Source of the DNA: a bacterium
GTDB taxonomy: Bacteria; UBP13; UBA5359
Assembly: GCA_028685295.1 (NCBI GenBank)
Contig: JAQUEL010000026.1
Coordinates: 1 to 21,716, forward strand
Direction: 5' to 3'
DNA length: 21,716 bases
Both the position numbers and the translations under genes were made by a program. The number at the start of each line of letters is the position of its first letter. Position 1 is the stretch's first letter. Below the pieces are notes generated by a model. The model had not been told where the DNA came from, ran no database searches, and saw only the letters and a list, made by a program, of their open reading frames with translations. This document shows positions 15,931 to 21,716 of this stretch, piece after piece.

Positions 15931-16857
15931 TCATGGTTTGCTCGGGTTTGCTCGTGCCTGCTGGCCATCGTTTCCCGAAGCAAACGTTAATGCTATACCC
16001 ATAGCGATAAGCCCAATACCGCCCGCTTGCAACCAGGTCAATCTTTCTCCCAGCCAGAGCCAGGCCAGCAAAACAGTAAACACCGGCGAAAGATACTGCA
16101 TAATATTCAGTAGTGACAGCTTTAACAGCCGCATGCCCTCATACCAGGCAAAGAATGCCACCGCGGTAGGAAAAACAGCCAGGTATAGTATATAAGACCA
16201 AACGCTCACATTTTGTGGCAGGATATGCTTGATCGGCAGAAAAGTATATATCAGTCCCAACTCTACAGCACCCAACAGCATTATCCAGGTGGTGGCAGCA
16301 TATCCACCCCATCTCTCCACTATTCCCTTGCTGATAACCGAGTATACGGCCCAGCAGACAGCACTCCCCAAAATCATTAGATTGCCGCTTAAATTGGTAA
16401 GCGAAAGATTAAACCCGTCATTCCCTAGCATATTTAAAAGCATAATTATGCCGACAAGGCTTATCGCCATGCCGGCCGACTTTCGCCAGGTAATACTCTC
16501 TCCCACAAATATCCCCAGAATCAGGATAAGCAGAGGATTCAGCTGCATGATAAAGGAACTGTTTATCGCCGTGGTTGTCTTCTGCCCATAGAAAAGCAGG
16601 ACGCTCATCCCTACAATGCCCAGCAAGGCTGCAAGCGCCAGGCGGAAGATATAAATAGAGCGTAGTGCAGGAAGCACAGCCAGAACCTCTTTGCGGTAAT
16701 ATAGCAACCCGTAACCTAGCAAAAGAAGCCCTCCCAAAGAGAATCTGATAAAAGACAGGGTCATCGGATCGATATAATCATTCCCAAGCAGAAAACGAGC
16801 GCAGACAAAGGTAGTGCCCCAAAGAAAAGCGCTCAGAAAAGACCAGAAAATGCCCAC
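15931..16857 (-). CDS. EamA/DMT-family transporter
   Basis: A 308-aa inner-membrane protein with about ten hydrophobic helices arranged as two EamA repeats (about 3-142 and 156-292). Typical marks are FLWGTTFVCARFLL, SFIRFSLGGLLLL, SSFIMQLNPLLILILGIFVGE in repeat one and SAVCWAVYSVISKG, NIMQYLSPVFTVLLAWLWLGERLTWLQAGGIGLIAMGI in repeat two. The substrate is unknown (metabolite or amino-acid efflux is common in the family). The start is GTG 16857 with AAGGAG 6 bases upstream. The last codons contain an exact 10-bp tandem duplication (15935-15954). It lies 49 bases after the glycosidase-like gene and may share its transcript. Confidence 0.85.
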   Translation of the reverse strand: MGIFWSFLSAFLWGTTFVCARFLLGNDYIDPMTLSFIRFSLGGLLLLGYGLLYYRKEVLAVLPALRSIYIFRLALAALLGIVGMSVLLFYGQKTTTAINSSFIMQLNPLLILILGIFVGESITWRKSAGMAISLVGIIMLLNMLGNDGFNLSLTNLSGNLMILGSAVCWAVYSVISKGIVERWGGYAATTWIMLLGAVELGLIYTFLPIKHILPQNVSVWSYILYLAVFPTAVAFFAWYEGMRLLKLSLLNIMQYLSPVFTVLLAWLWLGERLTWLQAGGIGLIAMGIALTFASGNDGQQARANPSKP

Positions 16858-16906
16858 TTCATACTCCTTATTTATTCAGACAACCGCTGTTGATTCTTCT
16901 GCAGCC

Positions 16907-18091
16907 TTACCCTTTATCTTCCTGAGCCGCTGATGCACTCTCACTCTGCCCTGCAAAGACCGCCAGTGCCGAAGCCACCGGTCTTTCCCTGCCATCGGAC
17001 GGGTTGTTTAAGAGCTTGCCCTCCAGGTAAAGAGAGCTTGAGCCGCCGCCATCTAAATTGAGCGCATCATATGCACCCTGCTTCAACAGCAGTACCGCCA
17101 GTTCTTCCAGCGTCATACCAATGCTAAGGCTCGGTTGGCGCCCGTCGACGGCAACTAAAAATAGCGTGCCATCGGCAGCCAGGCCCAGGCCGGTGCGAGG
17201 TGCCCTGCCCACAGCAATATCATCCTTAAAGGCCTCCTCGCGAGCAGCGATCCTGATTCGCCCTTTTTCAACCAATCTGGGGCCGGCACCCAGGCAGTGC
17301 CAGAGAAGATTGCCGGCTTGAGAATCAAGAGAAAAAGAGGCAGACATAGCCGGCTCCAGACCAAGACTGATCACCCCTGACTTGTCGATATAGAGTGCGC
17401 TGCGCTTTAATAAAGGATAGCCTTCCCAGCTTCCCTCTATGACCAGAGCACCCAGCGGACAACCGTTACGATCGAAATATCCGCCGTTCACGGCAGCTAT
17501 GGCGCCATTACGCTTAGCCATGGCGCTGACGGTTTCCAATCTCTGTGCCCTGATCGGCTGTAGCCGATAACCGTTGCCCGGAGGTATTATGACCACATGA
17601 GCCACAACAGGACCCGCCGCAGTACCTCGGTATATGCCAACCGCCTTCAACCCCGCAACCGTACGCTCCTGGCGCTCTTCATAGATACGGCTGATATCTA
17701 ATACCAACCGGTTGGGATAAGAAGCTGCAGAAGGCAGCTTATAAGCCCTGACAGGCGCCCGATATGCCAGCTCCGCCTGTAGCTCCACCCCCCCTGCAAC
17801 CTGCTCAGCCTTGATTGACCGGATAAATCCCGCTGCCGGTACCGGCAGATTATCGCTATTACTAATAGTAAAACCGGATAAAGAAACTTTTAGATTACGT
17901 CCGGAAAGCTCTAGCTTATAATCCTTAACGGGAGCGGAGAGATCTATCACCAGGCGATAAATATCACCGGTTGCCCTGCCGCGGCATCCCAGTAATCCGG
18001 GTAAGGATGCTTGATCGGCCAGCGCCATACCGGAAATCAGAGCAAGCAATGGTATCAACAAGCTGATAACTTTAAACTGGCGTAGCTTCAT
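16907..18091 (-). CDS. Secreted AMIN + phosphodiester-glycosidase (NAGPA) domain protein
   Basis: 394 aa with a signal peptide (about 1-25, LLIPLLALISGMALA). An AMIN-like beta domain follows (about 35-135; IYRLVIDLSAPVKDYKLELSGRNLKVSL and NRLVLDIS), a module known to target peptidoglycan or the septum. The C-terminal NAGPA domain (about 195-385) has IAAVNGGYFD, RTGLGLAADGTLFLVAVDGR and the signature ALNLDGGGSSSLYLEGKLLNNPSDG-ERPVA. Related enzymes remove or uncover sugar phosphodiesters, so action on envelope glycopolymers is plausible but unproven. Its ATG overlaps the mreB stop by 4 bases (ATGA), so it is translationally coupled to the shape gene. Confidence 0.85.
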   Translation of the reverse strand: MKLRQFKVISLLIPLLALISGMALADQASLPGLLGCRGRATGDIYRLVIDLSAPVKDYKLELSGRNLKVSLSGFTISNSDNLPVPAAGFIRSIKAEQVAGGVELQAELAYRAPVRAYKLPSAASYPNRLVLDISRIYEERQERTVAGLKAVGIYRGTAAGPVVAHVVIIPPGNGYRLQPIRAQRLETVSAMAKRNGAIAAVNGGYFDRNGCPLGALVIEGSWEGYPLLKRSALYIDKSGVISLGLEPAMSASFSLDSQAGNLLWHCLGAGPRLVEKGRIRIAAREEAFKDDIAVGRAPRTGLGLAADGTLFLVAVDGRQPSLSIGMTLEELAVLLLKQGAYDALNLDGGGSSSLYLEGKLLNNPSDGRERPVASALAVFAGQSESASAAQEDKG

Positions 18092-19119
18092 TTAACAGCA
18101 CTCTTCCTTATGGTTGCCATGCTCCTGGATAAAATATCTATCTCATCTAAAGCCCGACCGGTACCTATAGCCACACAACTGAGCGGATCATCCGCCACCG
18201 TCACCCTGATGTGCGTAGCCTCCTGTAAAATTAGATTAAGACCACGCAACAGAGCACCGCCTCCGGTCAGCATCAATCCCGTCTCAATAATATCAGCCGC
18301 CAGTTCCGGCGGCGTACGCTCCAGCACCGCTTTGACCTGCTTAGCTATATTGAGAACCGTCTCCTGAAGCGCCTCGCGTACATCTTCTTCGCTAACCGGG
18401 ATAGTACAAGGCAGACCGGTTACACCGTCGCGTCCCCTTATTTCCATGCGCCGGGATTCGCCTACAGAATAAACGGAGCCCACTCGCATTTTAATCTCCT
18501 CAGCAGTCGGCTCGCCGATTACCACATTATACTCCTTCTTGACGTGCTTGATCAGTGCTTCTTCCATTCTATCACCGCCAACCCGCACAGATGAACTGAC
18601 CACCACGCCGCCCAGAGAGATAACTGCAATATCCGTAGTGCCTCCACCAATATCCACCACCATATGGCCCAGGGCCTCGCATACCGGCAACCCGGCCCCG
18701 ATGGCCGCAGCCATCGATTCTTCTATCAGAAAGGCCTGCTTGGCCCCGGCATGCAAGGTAGCATCCAAAACAGCCCGGCGTTCCACACCGGTAGCCCCGG
18801 AAGGAACACAGATCACTATTTTCGGTTTGAAAAAGCGGCTTGTACCGCAAACTTTAGCGATGAAGTATTGCAACATGCTCTCGGTAATGGAGTAATTGGC
18901 AATAACGCCGTTCTGCAGCGGCCTGACGGCTATAATGCTGTCGGGAGTCTTTCCCAACATCTGCCTGGCTTCCGTACCTACAGCCATTATACGCTTGGTT
19001 TCCTTGTTGACGGCAACCACAGACGGCTCACGCAAGACTATACCTTTGCCCTTGACATAAACCAGAGCGTTGGTCGTTCCCAGGTCTATACCTATATTGA
19101 GCCCAAAATTGCCTAACAT
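18088..19119 (-). CDS. mreB: Rod-shape actin MreB/Mbl
   Basis: A 343-aa bacterial actin that organises lateral wall synthesis beneath the inner membrane. Phosphate-1 GIDLGTTN is at 10-17, connect-1 IEESMAAAIGAGLPV at 132-146, phosphate-2 DIGGGTTD at 156-163 and the adenosine motif GLMLTGGGALLRG at 281-293; EIRGRDGVTGLP and TPPELAADI are also typical. It could be called Mbl: it is a single mreB-like gene without mreC and mreD next to it. ATG 19119 is chosen because AGGTGG lies about 5 bases upstream; the GTG at 19128 overlaps that site. A sigma-H-like promoter lies about 55 bases upstream of the start. Confidence 0.95.
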   Translation of the reverse strand: MLGNFGLNIGIDLGTTNALVYVKGKGIVLREPSVVAVNKETKRIMAVGTEARQMLGKTPDSIIAVRPLQNGVIANYSITESMLQYFIAKVCGTSRFFKPKIVICVPSGATGVERRAVLDATLHAGAKQAFLIEESMAAAIGAGLPVCEALGHMVVDIGGGTTDIAVISLGGVVVSSSVRVGGDRMEEALIKHVKKEYNVVIGEPTAEEIKMRVGSVYSVGESRRMEIRGRDGVTGLPCTIPVSEEDVREALQETVLNIAKQVKAVLERTPPELAADIIETGLMLTGGGALLRGLNLILQEATHIRVTVADDPLSCVAIGTGRALDEIDILSRSMATIRKSAVK

Positions 19120-19177
19120 TAACGCCACCTCGATTGCTGACTTACCACTGCGGATACAGGGCTGTGCTTATTACTAC

Positions 19178-19214
19178 TATATTCTAGTGTATATGGGGGC
19201 TATCCTGCAATGGG
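19178..19214 (-). promoter_or_regulatory. Sigma-H-like promoter element upstream of mreB (copy B of a 37-bp repeat)
   Basis: On the minus strand a GCAGGATAG -35 (19200-19208), a 12-bp spacer and a CTAGAATAT -10 (19179-19187) are present. The expected start is near 19172, about 53 bases before the mreB ATG. It is the near-identical partner of 15863-15899, and the similarity extends weakly about 9 bases further downstream. It lies 30 bases beyond the stop of the nucleotidyltransferase gene. Confidence 0.65.
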
Positions 19215-19244
19215 GAATTCAAGGCAGAGTAGTCTCTTTAAGTA

Positions 19245-19574
19245 TCAATTCATCCGGCATAGAGTATCATGCAAAGCCGGATGTAGAACCGTACTCTTCA
19301 GCTTGCCACGCGTTTCAAGTTCTTCAGAGGTAGTAACAACGATATCCTTACTGACTGGTAAATCGGCAAGGGATTTAAGTATGGAAACTGTTGCAGACTT
19401 ACGATTGATGCAGCTATGGAATACAACAAGCAGATCGATATCACTGTCCGGACCAGCCGTTCCACGAGCCTGGGAACCGAAAAGAATAATTCTCTCAGGC
19501 TTGAACTGCTCAACTATGCGCTTTACCATAATGCCTATGGCTTGATCTTTTTGAAGCCCACTTGTCGTAGCCAT
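19245..19574 (-). CDS. MNT-type nucleotidyltransferase domain protein, possibly frameshifted at its end
   Basis: A 109-aa small nucleotidyltransferase of the MNT group that usually pairs with a HEPN protein as a toxin-antitoxin system (MNT can adenylylate and silence the HEPN RNase). The active site GSQARGTAGPDSDIDLLVV (about 33-51) has the GSx(9-10)DxD pattern. KDIVVTTSEELE follows near 76-87. No HEPN gene is seen on either side within the window. The last residues HDTLCRMN are unlike the family end, while the neighbouring frame reads ILYAG-stop at 19250-19267, so a small deletion near the 3' end is likely. It lies 96 bases after the PIN toxin gene. Confidence 0.75.
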   Translation of the reverse strand: MATTSGLQKDQAIGIMVKRIVEQFKPERIILFGSQARGTAGPDSDIDLLVVFHSCINRKSATVSILKSLADLPVSKDIVVTTSEELETRGKLKSTVLHPALHDTLCRMN

Positions 19575-19670
19575 AACAATGCCTGCCTTTCTGAAGTCTT
19601 GCTGACATCTTATTTATCTCCCGTAATGCCCCTCTTACCGTCAAAACAAAACAGGCCTCGAAGATATCTC

Positions 19671-20048
19671 TTACAGCAGTTTCCGTATATCCGACATAGG
19701 ATAGTGCTTCCTGTTCAATGAAAAGAGCGTTAATTTGTGCTGGCAGCAGGTAGCGGCAATAAGAGCATCACCGAGAGCCAGAGAATGGCTCTTATGATAT
19801 TGAGCGAGATACCGACCTGCTTTTTCCCCGATCTCATCGTCTATCGGAATGGGACTGCAGGCCTGAAAAAAATCAGCAGTTATTTTCTCCTCATCCGGAC
19901 GAAGCCCATGAAAAATCTCCGCTTTAGTTACCGGGGAATAAAAGATCAGTTTTCCGGAACGCTTAAGCTCTAAAAGACGATCGACGATTTTTTGATTACC
20001 TCTGAGCCACTCAATGACTACGTCAGAATCAATAAGAACGTCTTGCAT
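19671..20048 (-). CDS. vapC: PIN-domain toxin (VapC-type RNase)
   Basis: A 125-aa PIN-domain nuclease. The acidic metal-binding set is intact: D7 and D9 in LIDSDVVIEWL, E44 in TKAEIFHGL and D94 in LALGDALIAATC, with N112 in the FSLNRKHY end motif. VapC toxins cleave tRNA or rRNA when freed from their antitoxin. The gene starts inside the last 20 bases of the antitoxin gene in another frame, a common coupled arrangement in which antitoxin is made first. All catalytic residues are present, so it looks functional. Confidence 0.88.
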   Translation of the reverse strand: MQDVLIDSDVVIEWLRGNQKIVDRLLELKRSGKLIFYSPVTKAEIFHGLRPDEEKITADFFQACSPIPIDDEIGEKAGRYLAQYHKSHSLALGDALIAATCCQHKLTLFSLNRKHYPMSDIRKLL

Positions 20049-20292
20049 GAACTCTCTCTATCCTCGCATCCTCTCTCAAATTCCTTACATAGTCATCCTT
20101 TATATCCGACCGGTCTTTCCAGATGCCCATGCCTTTTTTTAAAGCAAGCTCAAAATCCACAGCCTCTTCTTTTATATACGTCTGATCTATAGCATGTCTT
20201 ACCAACTCGGCAACTGACTGCTTGCGTTGCTTACTGATTATAATCAATGTTTGCCATTGAGTATCCGACAGATAAACCTGAGACCGTTTCAT
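20029..20292 (-). CDS. Ribbon-helix-helix antitoxin (VapB/CopG-type)
   Basis: 87 aa. The N-terminal MKRSQVYLSDTQWQTLIIISKQRKQSVAELVRHAIDQTY is a ribbon-helix-helix DNA-binding domain: a short strand, then two helices with the SVAELVR turn. The tail from about residue 45 (DFELALKKGMGIWKDRSDIKDDYVRNLREDAR) is charged and should wrap the PIN toxin. ATG 20292 has GAGGTG 6 bases upstream; the GTG at 20301 is part of that site. It is directly preceded by its own promoter and a palindromic operator, which fits autoregulation by the toxin-antitoxin complex. Confidence 0.88.
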   Translation of the reverse strand: MKRSQVYLSDTQWQTLIIISKQRKQSVAELVRHAIDQTYIKEEAVDFELALKKGMGIWKDRSDIKDDYVRNLREDARIERVHARRSY

Positions 20293-20304
20293 ACGAATCA
20301 CCTC

Positions 20305-20340
20305 TGCTGTATATTATACAGCATTATTAAACCACGTCAA
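20305..20340 (-). promoter_or_regulatory. Promoter and palindromic operator of the toxin-antitoxin pair
   Basis: On the minus strand TTGACG (20335-20340), a 16-bp spacer and a perfect TATAAT (20313-20318) form a strong sigma-A promoter. A perfect palindrome, TGCTGTATA and TATACAGCA around one central base (20305-20323), covers the -10 box and the expected start. A bound RHH repressor would block polymerase. The -35 box lies only one base from the hydF stop codon, so the cassette is packed directly behind hydF, and the leader is about a dozen bases. Confidence 0.8.
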
Positions 20341-20341
20341 T

Positions 20342-21583
20342 TTAATGGAGCCTTATATTTCGCTCCTCCCGGTATACCTCCAGCGCCTGCGGGAACGGCT
20401 GCAGGGCGCGCTCGAAGATGCCCAGCGAGTAGGCGATGGTCAGGCCGTAGTTGGTGATGGGCACGCCGCACTGCCTGGCGCGGATGATGCGGCTGAGCAT
20501 GGCCCTCCGGTTCCACATGCAGGCGCCGCAATGGATGATCAGCTTGTAGTCGCGGATATTCTCCGGGAAGTCCTGCCCCTGGAAGTGGTCGAAGTGCAGC
20601 TTGCCGCCCACGTACTGCGTCAGCCAGCGCGGTATCTTCACCCGGCCGATGTCGTCGCCGATGGGATGATGCGTGCAGGCCTCGCAGACCAGCACTCTGT
20701 CGCCGGGATGCAGTTTGTCTATGGTCATAGCCCCGCGCACCATCTCGGCCAGATCGCCCTTGAAGCGGGCAAAGAGGATGGAAAACGAGGTCATGGGCAC
20801 TTCCGGCGGGGTATCGGCCGCTACTTTGAGGAAGGCCTGCGAATCCGTCACCACCAGGGCGGGCGGCGTCTTGAGGCGGTCCAGGGCGGAGCGCAGCTCG
20901 CGTTCCTTGACCACCATGACGTAGGCGTCGCTGTCCAGGGCATCCCGGATAGCCTGCACCTGCGGCAGAATGAGACGGCCCTTGGGCGCTTCCAGATCGA
21001 TGGGCACCACCAGCACGGCCAGCTCTCCCGGCGGCAGCAGATCGCCCATAATGGAGGGCAGATTGACGGCCTCTTCCGGAGCAGCCTTGATGATACGCTG
21101 CCGCAATTCGTCGATGCCCTGCCCGGTGAGGGCAGAAACCAGCACCGGCTCCTCTCCTTTGGCCCGGATCGCTTCCAGCACGCCCGCTTCAGGTTCAATC
21201 TCATCCACCTTATTGATGACGATGACGGACGGCACGGCCCGTTGCTTCAGTTCGCCGTAAAGCTCCTCTTCGTAGCTGCCCCATTCACGGCCTTCGATAA
21301 CCAGCAGGGCCAGATCGGCCCGCTCGAACACGGACATGGTCTTCTTGATGCGCAGGCGGCCTAGATCGCCCACATCGTCGATGCCAGCGGTATCGATAAA
21401 GAGCACCGGCCCCAGCGGCAGCATCTCCATGGCCTTCTCCACCGGATCGGTGGTGGTCCCGGCCTGAGCGGAGACTATGGACACGCTCTGCCCGGTCAGG
21501 GCGTTGAGCACGGAGGACTTGCCTACGTTCCGGCGCCCGAAAATAGCTATATGCAATCTCATACCTTTGTTGGTTTTTTCCAT
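20342..21583 (-). CDS. hydF: [FeFe]-hydrogenase maturation GTPase HydF
   Basis: HydF is the scaffold GTPase on which HydE and HydG build the 2Fe subcluster before transfer to the hydrogenase. The 413-aa protein has G1 GRRNVGKSS (16-24), G3 DTAG (64-67), G4 NKVD (124-127), a dimerisation domain, and the C-terminal Fe-S domain with C303-T-H305, HPIGDDIGRVKIPRW and H351-C352-G-A-C355. ATG 21583 matches the usual family beginning (RLHIAIFGRRN follows) although it lacks a clear Shine-Dalgarno; the frame continues upstream to 21670 through the promoter. GC is about 58-68% in sampled lines, well above the neighbours. hydE, hydG and a hydrogenase are not in the window. Confidence 0.95.
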   Translation of the reverse strand: MEKTNKGMRLHIAIFGRRNVGKSSVLNALTGQSVSIVSAQAGTTTDPVEKAMEMLPLGPVLFIDTAGIDDVGDLGRLRIKKTMSVFERADLALLVIEGREWGSYEEELYGELKQRAVPSVIVINKVDEIEPEAGVLEAIRAKGEEPVLVSALTGQGIDELRQRIIKAAPEEAVNLPSIMGDLLPPGELAVLVVPIDLEAPKGRLILPQVQAIRDALDSDAYVMVVKERELRSALDRLKTPPALVVTDSQAFLKVAADTPPEVPMTSFSILFARFKGDLAEMVRGAMTIDKLHPGDRVLVCEACTHHPIGDDIGRVKIPRWLTQYVGGKLHFDHFQGQDFPENIRDYKLIIHCGACMWNRRAMLSRIIRARQCGVPITNYGLTIAYSLGIFERALQPFPQALEVYREERNIRLH

Positions 21584-21619
21584 TATGCTTACACTACTTT
21601 CATTATCAAACGTTATAAA

Positions 21620-21648
21620 AGTATAATATCCTGCCGTGATATTAGCAA
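21620..21648 (-). promoter_or_regulatory. Sigma-A-type promoter of hydF
   Basis: On the minus strand TTGCTA (21643-21648), a 17-bp spacer and TATACT (21620-21625) would start transcription near 21613, about 30 bases before the hydF ATG. The remaining 21649-21716 shows no gene I can support. Confidence 0.6.
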
Positions 21649-21716
21649 GGAACAGTGGCTCGTCAGACATGCAGACCCAACTGATGATAGAGCCGTGCAG
21701 CGGAGAGACAGTAGAT

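Noticed and set aside
15872-16195. A 107-codon + strand frame beginning in the 37-bp repeat
   Set aside because: It overlaps the antisense of the DMT transporter, has no recognisable domain, and its start lies inside the promoter-like element.
19575-19670. Remnant of a HEPN partner gene between the PIN and MNT genes
   Set aside because: The minus-strand frames show no convincing HEPN motif (no RX4-6H pattern in context), and the stretch is only 96 bases.
20345-21364. A 339-codon open frame on the + strand
   Set aside because: It is antisense to hydF, its product is low-complexity and His/Gln/Gly-rich, and hydF has clear family motifs. It is a by-product of high GC.
21613-21640. Fourth sigma-H-type promoter before hydF (GCAGGATAT)
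   Set aside because: The -35-like box is present but no GAAT-like box lies 11-12 bp further on; a sigma-A promoter (TTGCTA, 17 bp, TATACT) explains the site better.
1-21716. CRISPR array, tRNA/rRNA genes, insertion sequences or prophage genes
   Set aside because: No regularly spaced direct repeats, no cloverleaf or rRNA-like stretches and no transposase or phage motifs were found by eye on either strand.

Overview
The window looks like a chromosomal core region of a diderm (outer-membrane) Firmicute. Division genes of Firmicutes type (small basic protein, DUF881 protein, ftsQ, ftsA, ftsZ, plus a MreB/Mbl actin) sit beside an MlaEFD phospholipid-transport operon. The MlaD protein ends in a beta-rich segment like the trans-envelope MlaD described in Veillonella. 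An [FeFe]-hydrogenase maturase suggests an anaerobe. Three promoter-like sites match the Bacillus sigma-H consensus, which fits a spore-former or a descendant of one. Genus and species cannot be told from the sequence. Base composition is roughly 45-57% GC in the lines I counted, except hydF, which is clearly richer.

Layout. 1-288: 3' end of an unrecognised + strand gene. 413-3487 (+): methionine cluster metY-metX-metW behind a strong sigma-A-type promoter. It ends head-on, with overlapping stop codons, against 3484-4650 (-), a secreted/membrane bactofilin-like beta-repeat protein. 4773-5285 (-): YgjP-type zinc metallopeptidase. 5407-15712 (-): a long co-directional run that reads, in transcription order, mlaE-mlaF-mlaD-rplI-dnaB-ddl-ftsQ-DUF881-sbp-ftsA-ftsZ. 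It joins outer-membrane lipid transport, replication, cell-wall precursor synthesis and division. 15931-16857 (-): EamA/DMT transporter. 16907-19119 (-): mreB/mbl translationally coupled to a secreted AMIN + phosphodiester-glycosidase protein. 19245-20292 (-): orphan MNT nucleotidyltransferase and an RHH/PIN (VapBC-type) toxin-antitoxin pair with its own promoter and palindromic operator. 20342-21583 (-): hydF.

How it works together. The most coherent signal is regulatory. A near-identical 37-bp element (one mismatch) lies upstream of mlaE and of mreB. Each copy contains an AGGA/GAAT promoter with a 12-bp spacer, and a related site with the same spacing lies directly upstream of ftsA. One alternative sigma factor, most simply sigma-H, may therefore coordinate cell shape, outer-membrane lipid supply and Z-ring formation. 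This is an inference from sequence pattern. No tRNA, rRNA, CRISPR array, insertion sequence or riboswitch was recognised, and no gene-free stretch exceeds about 220 bases.
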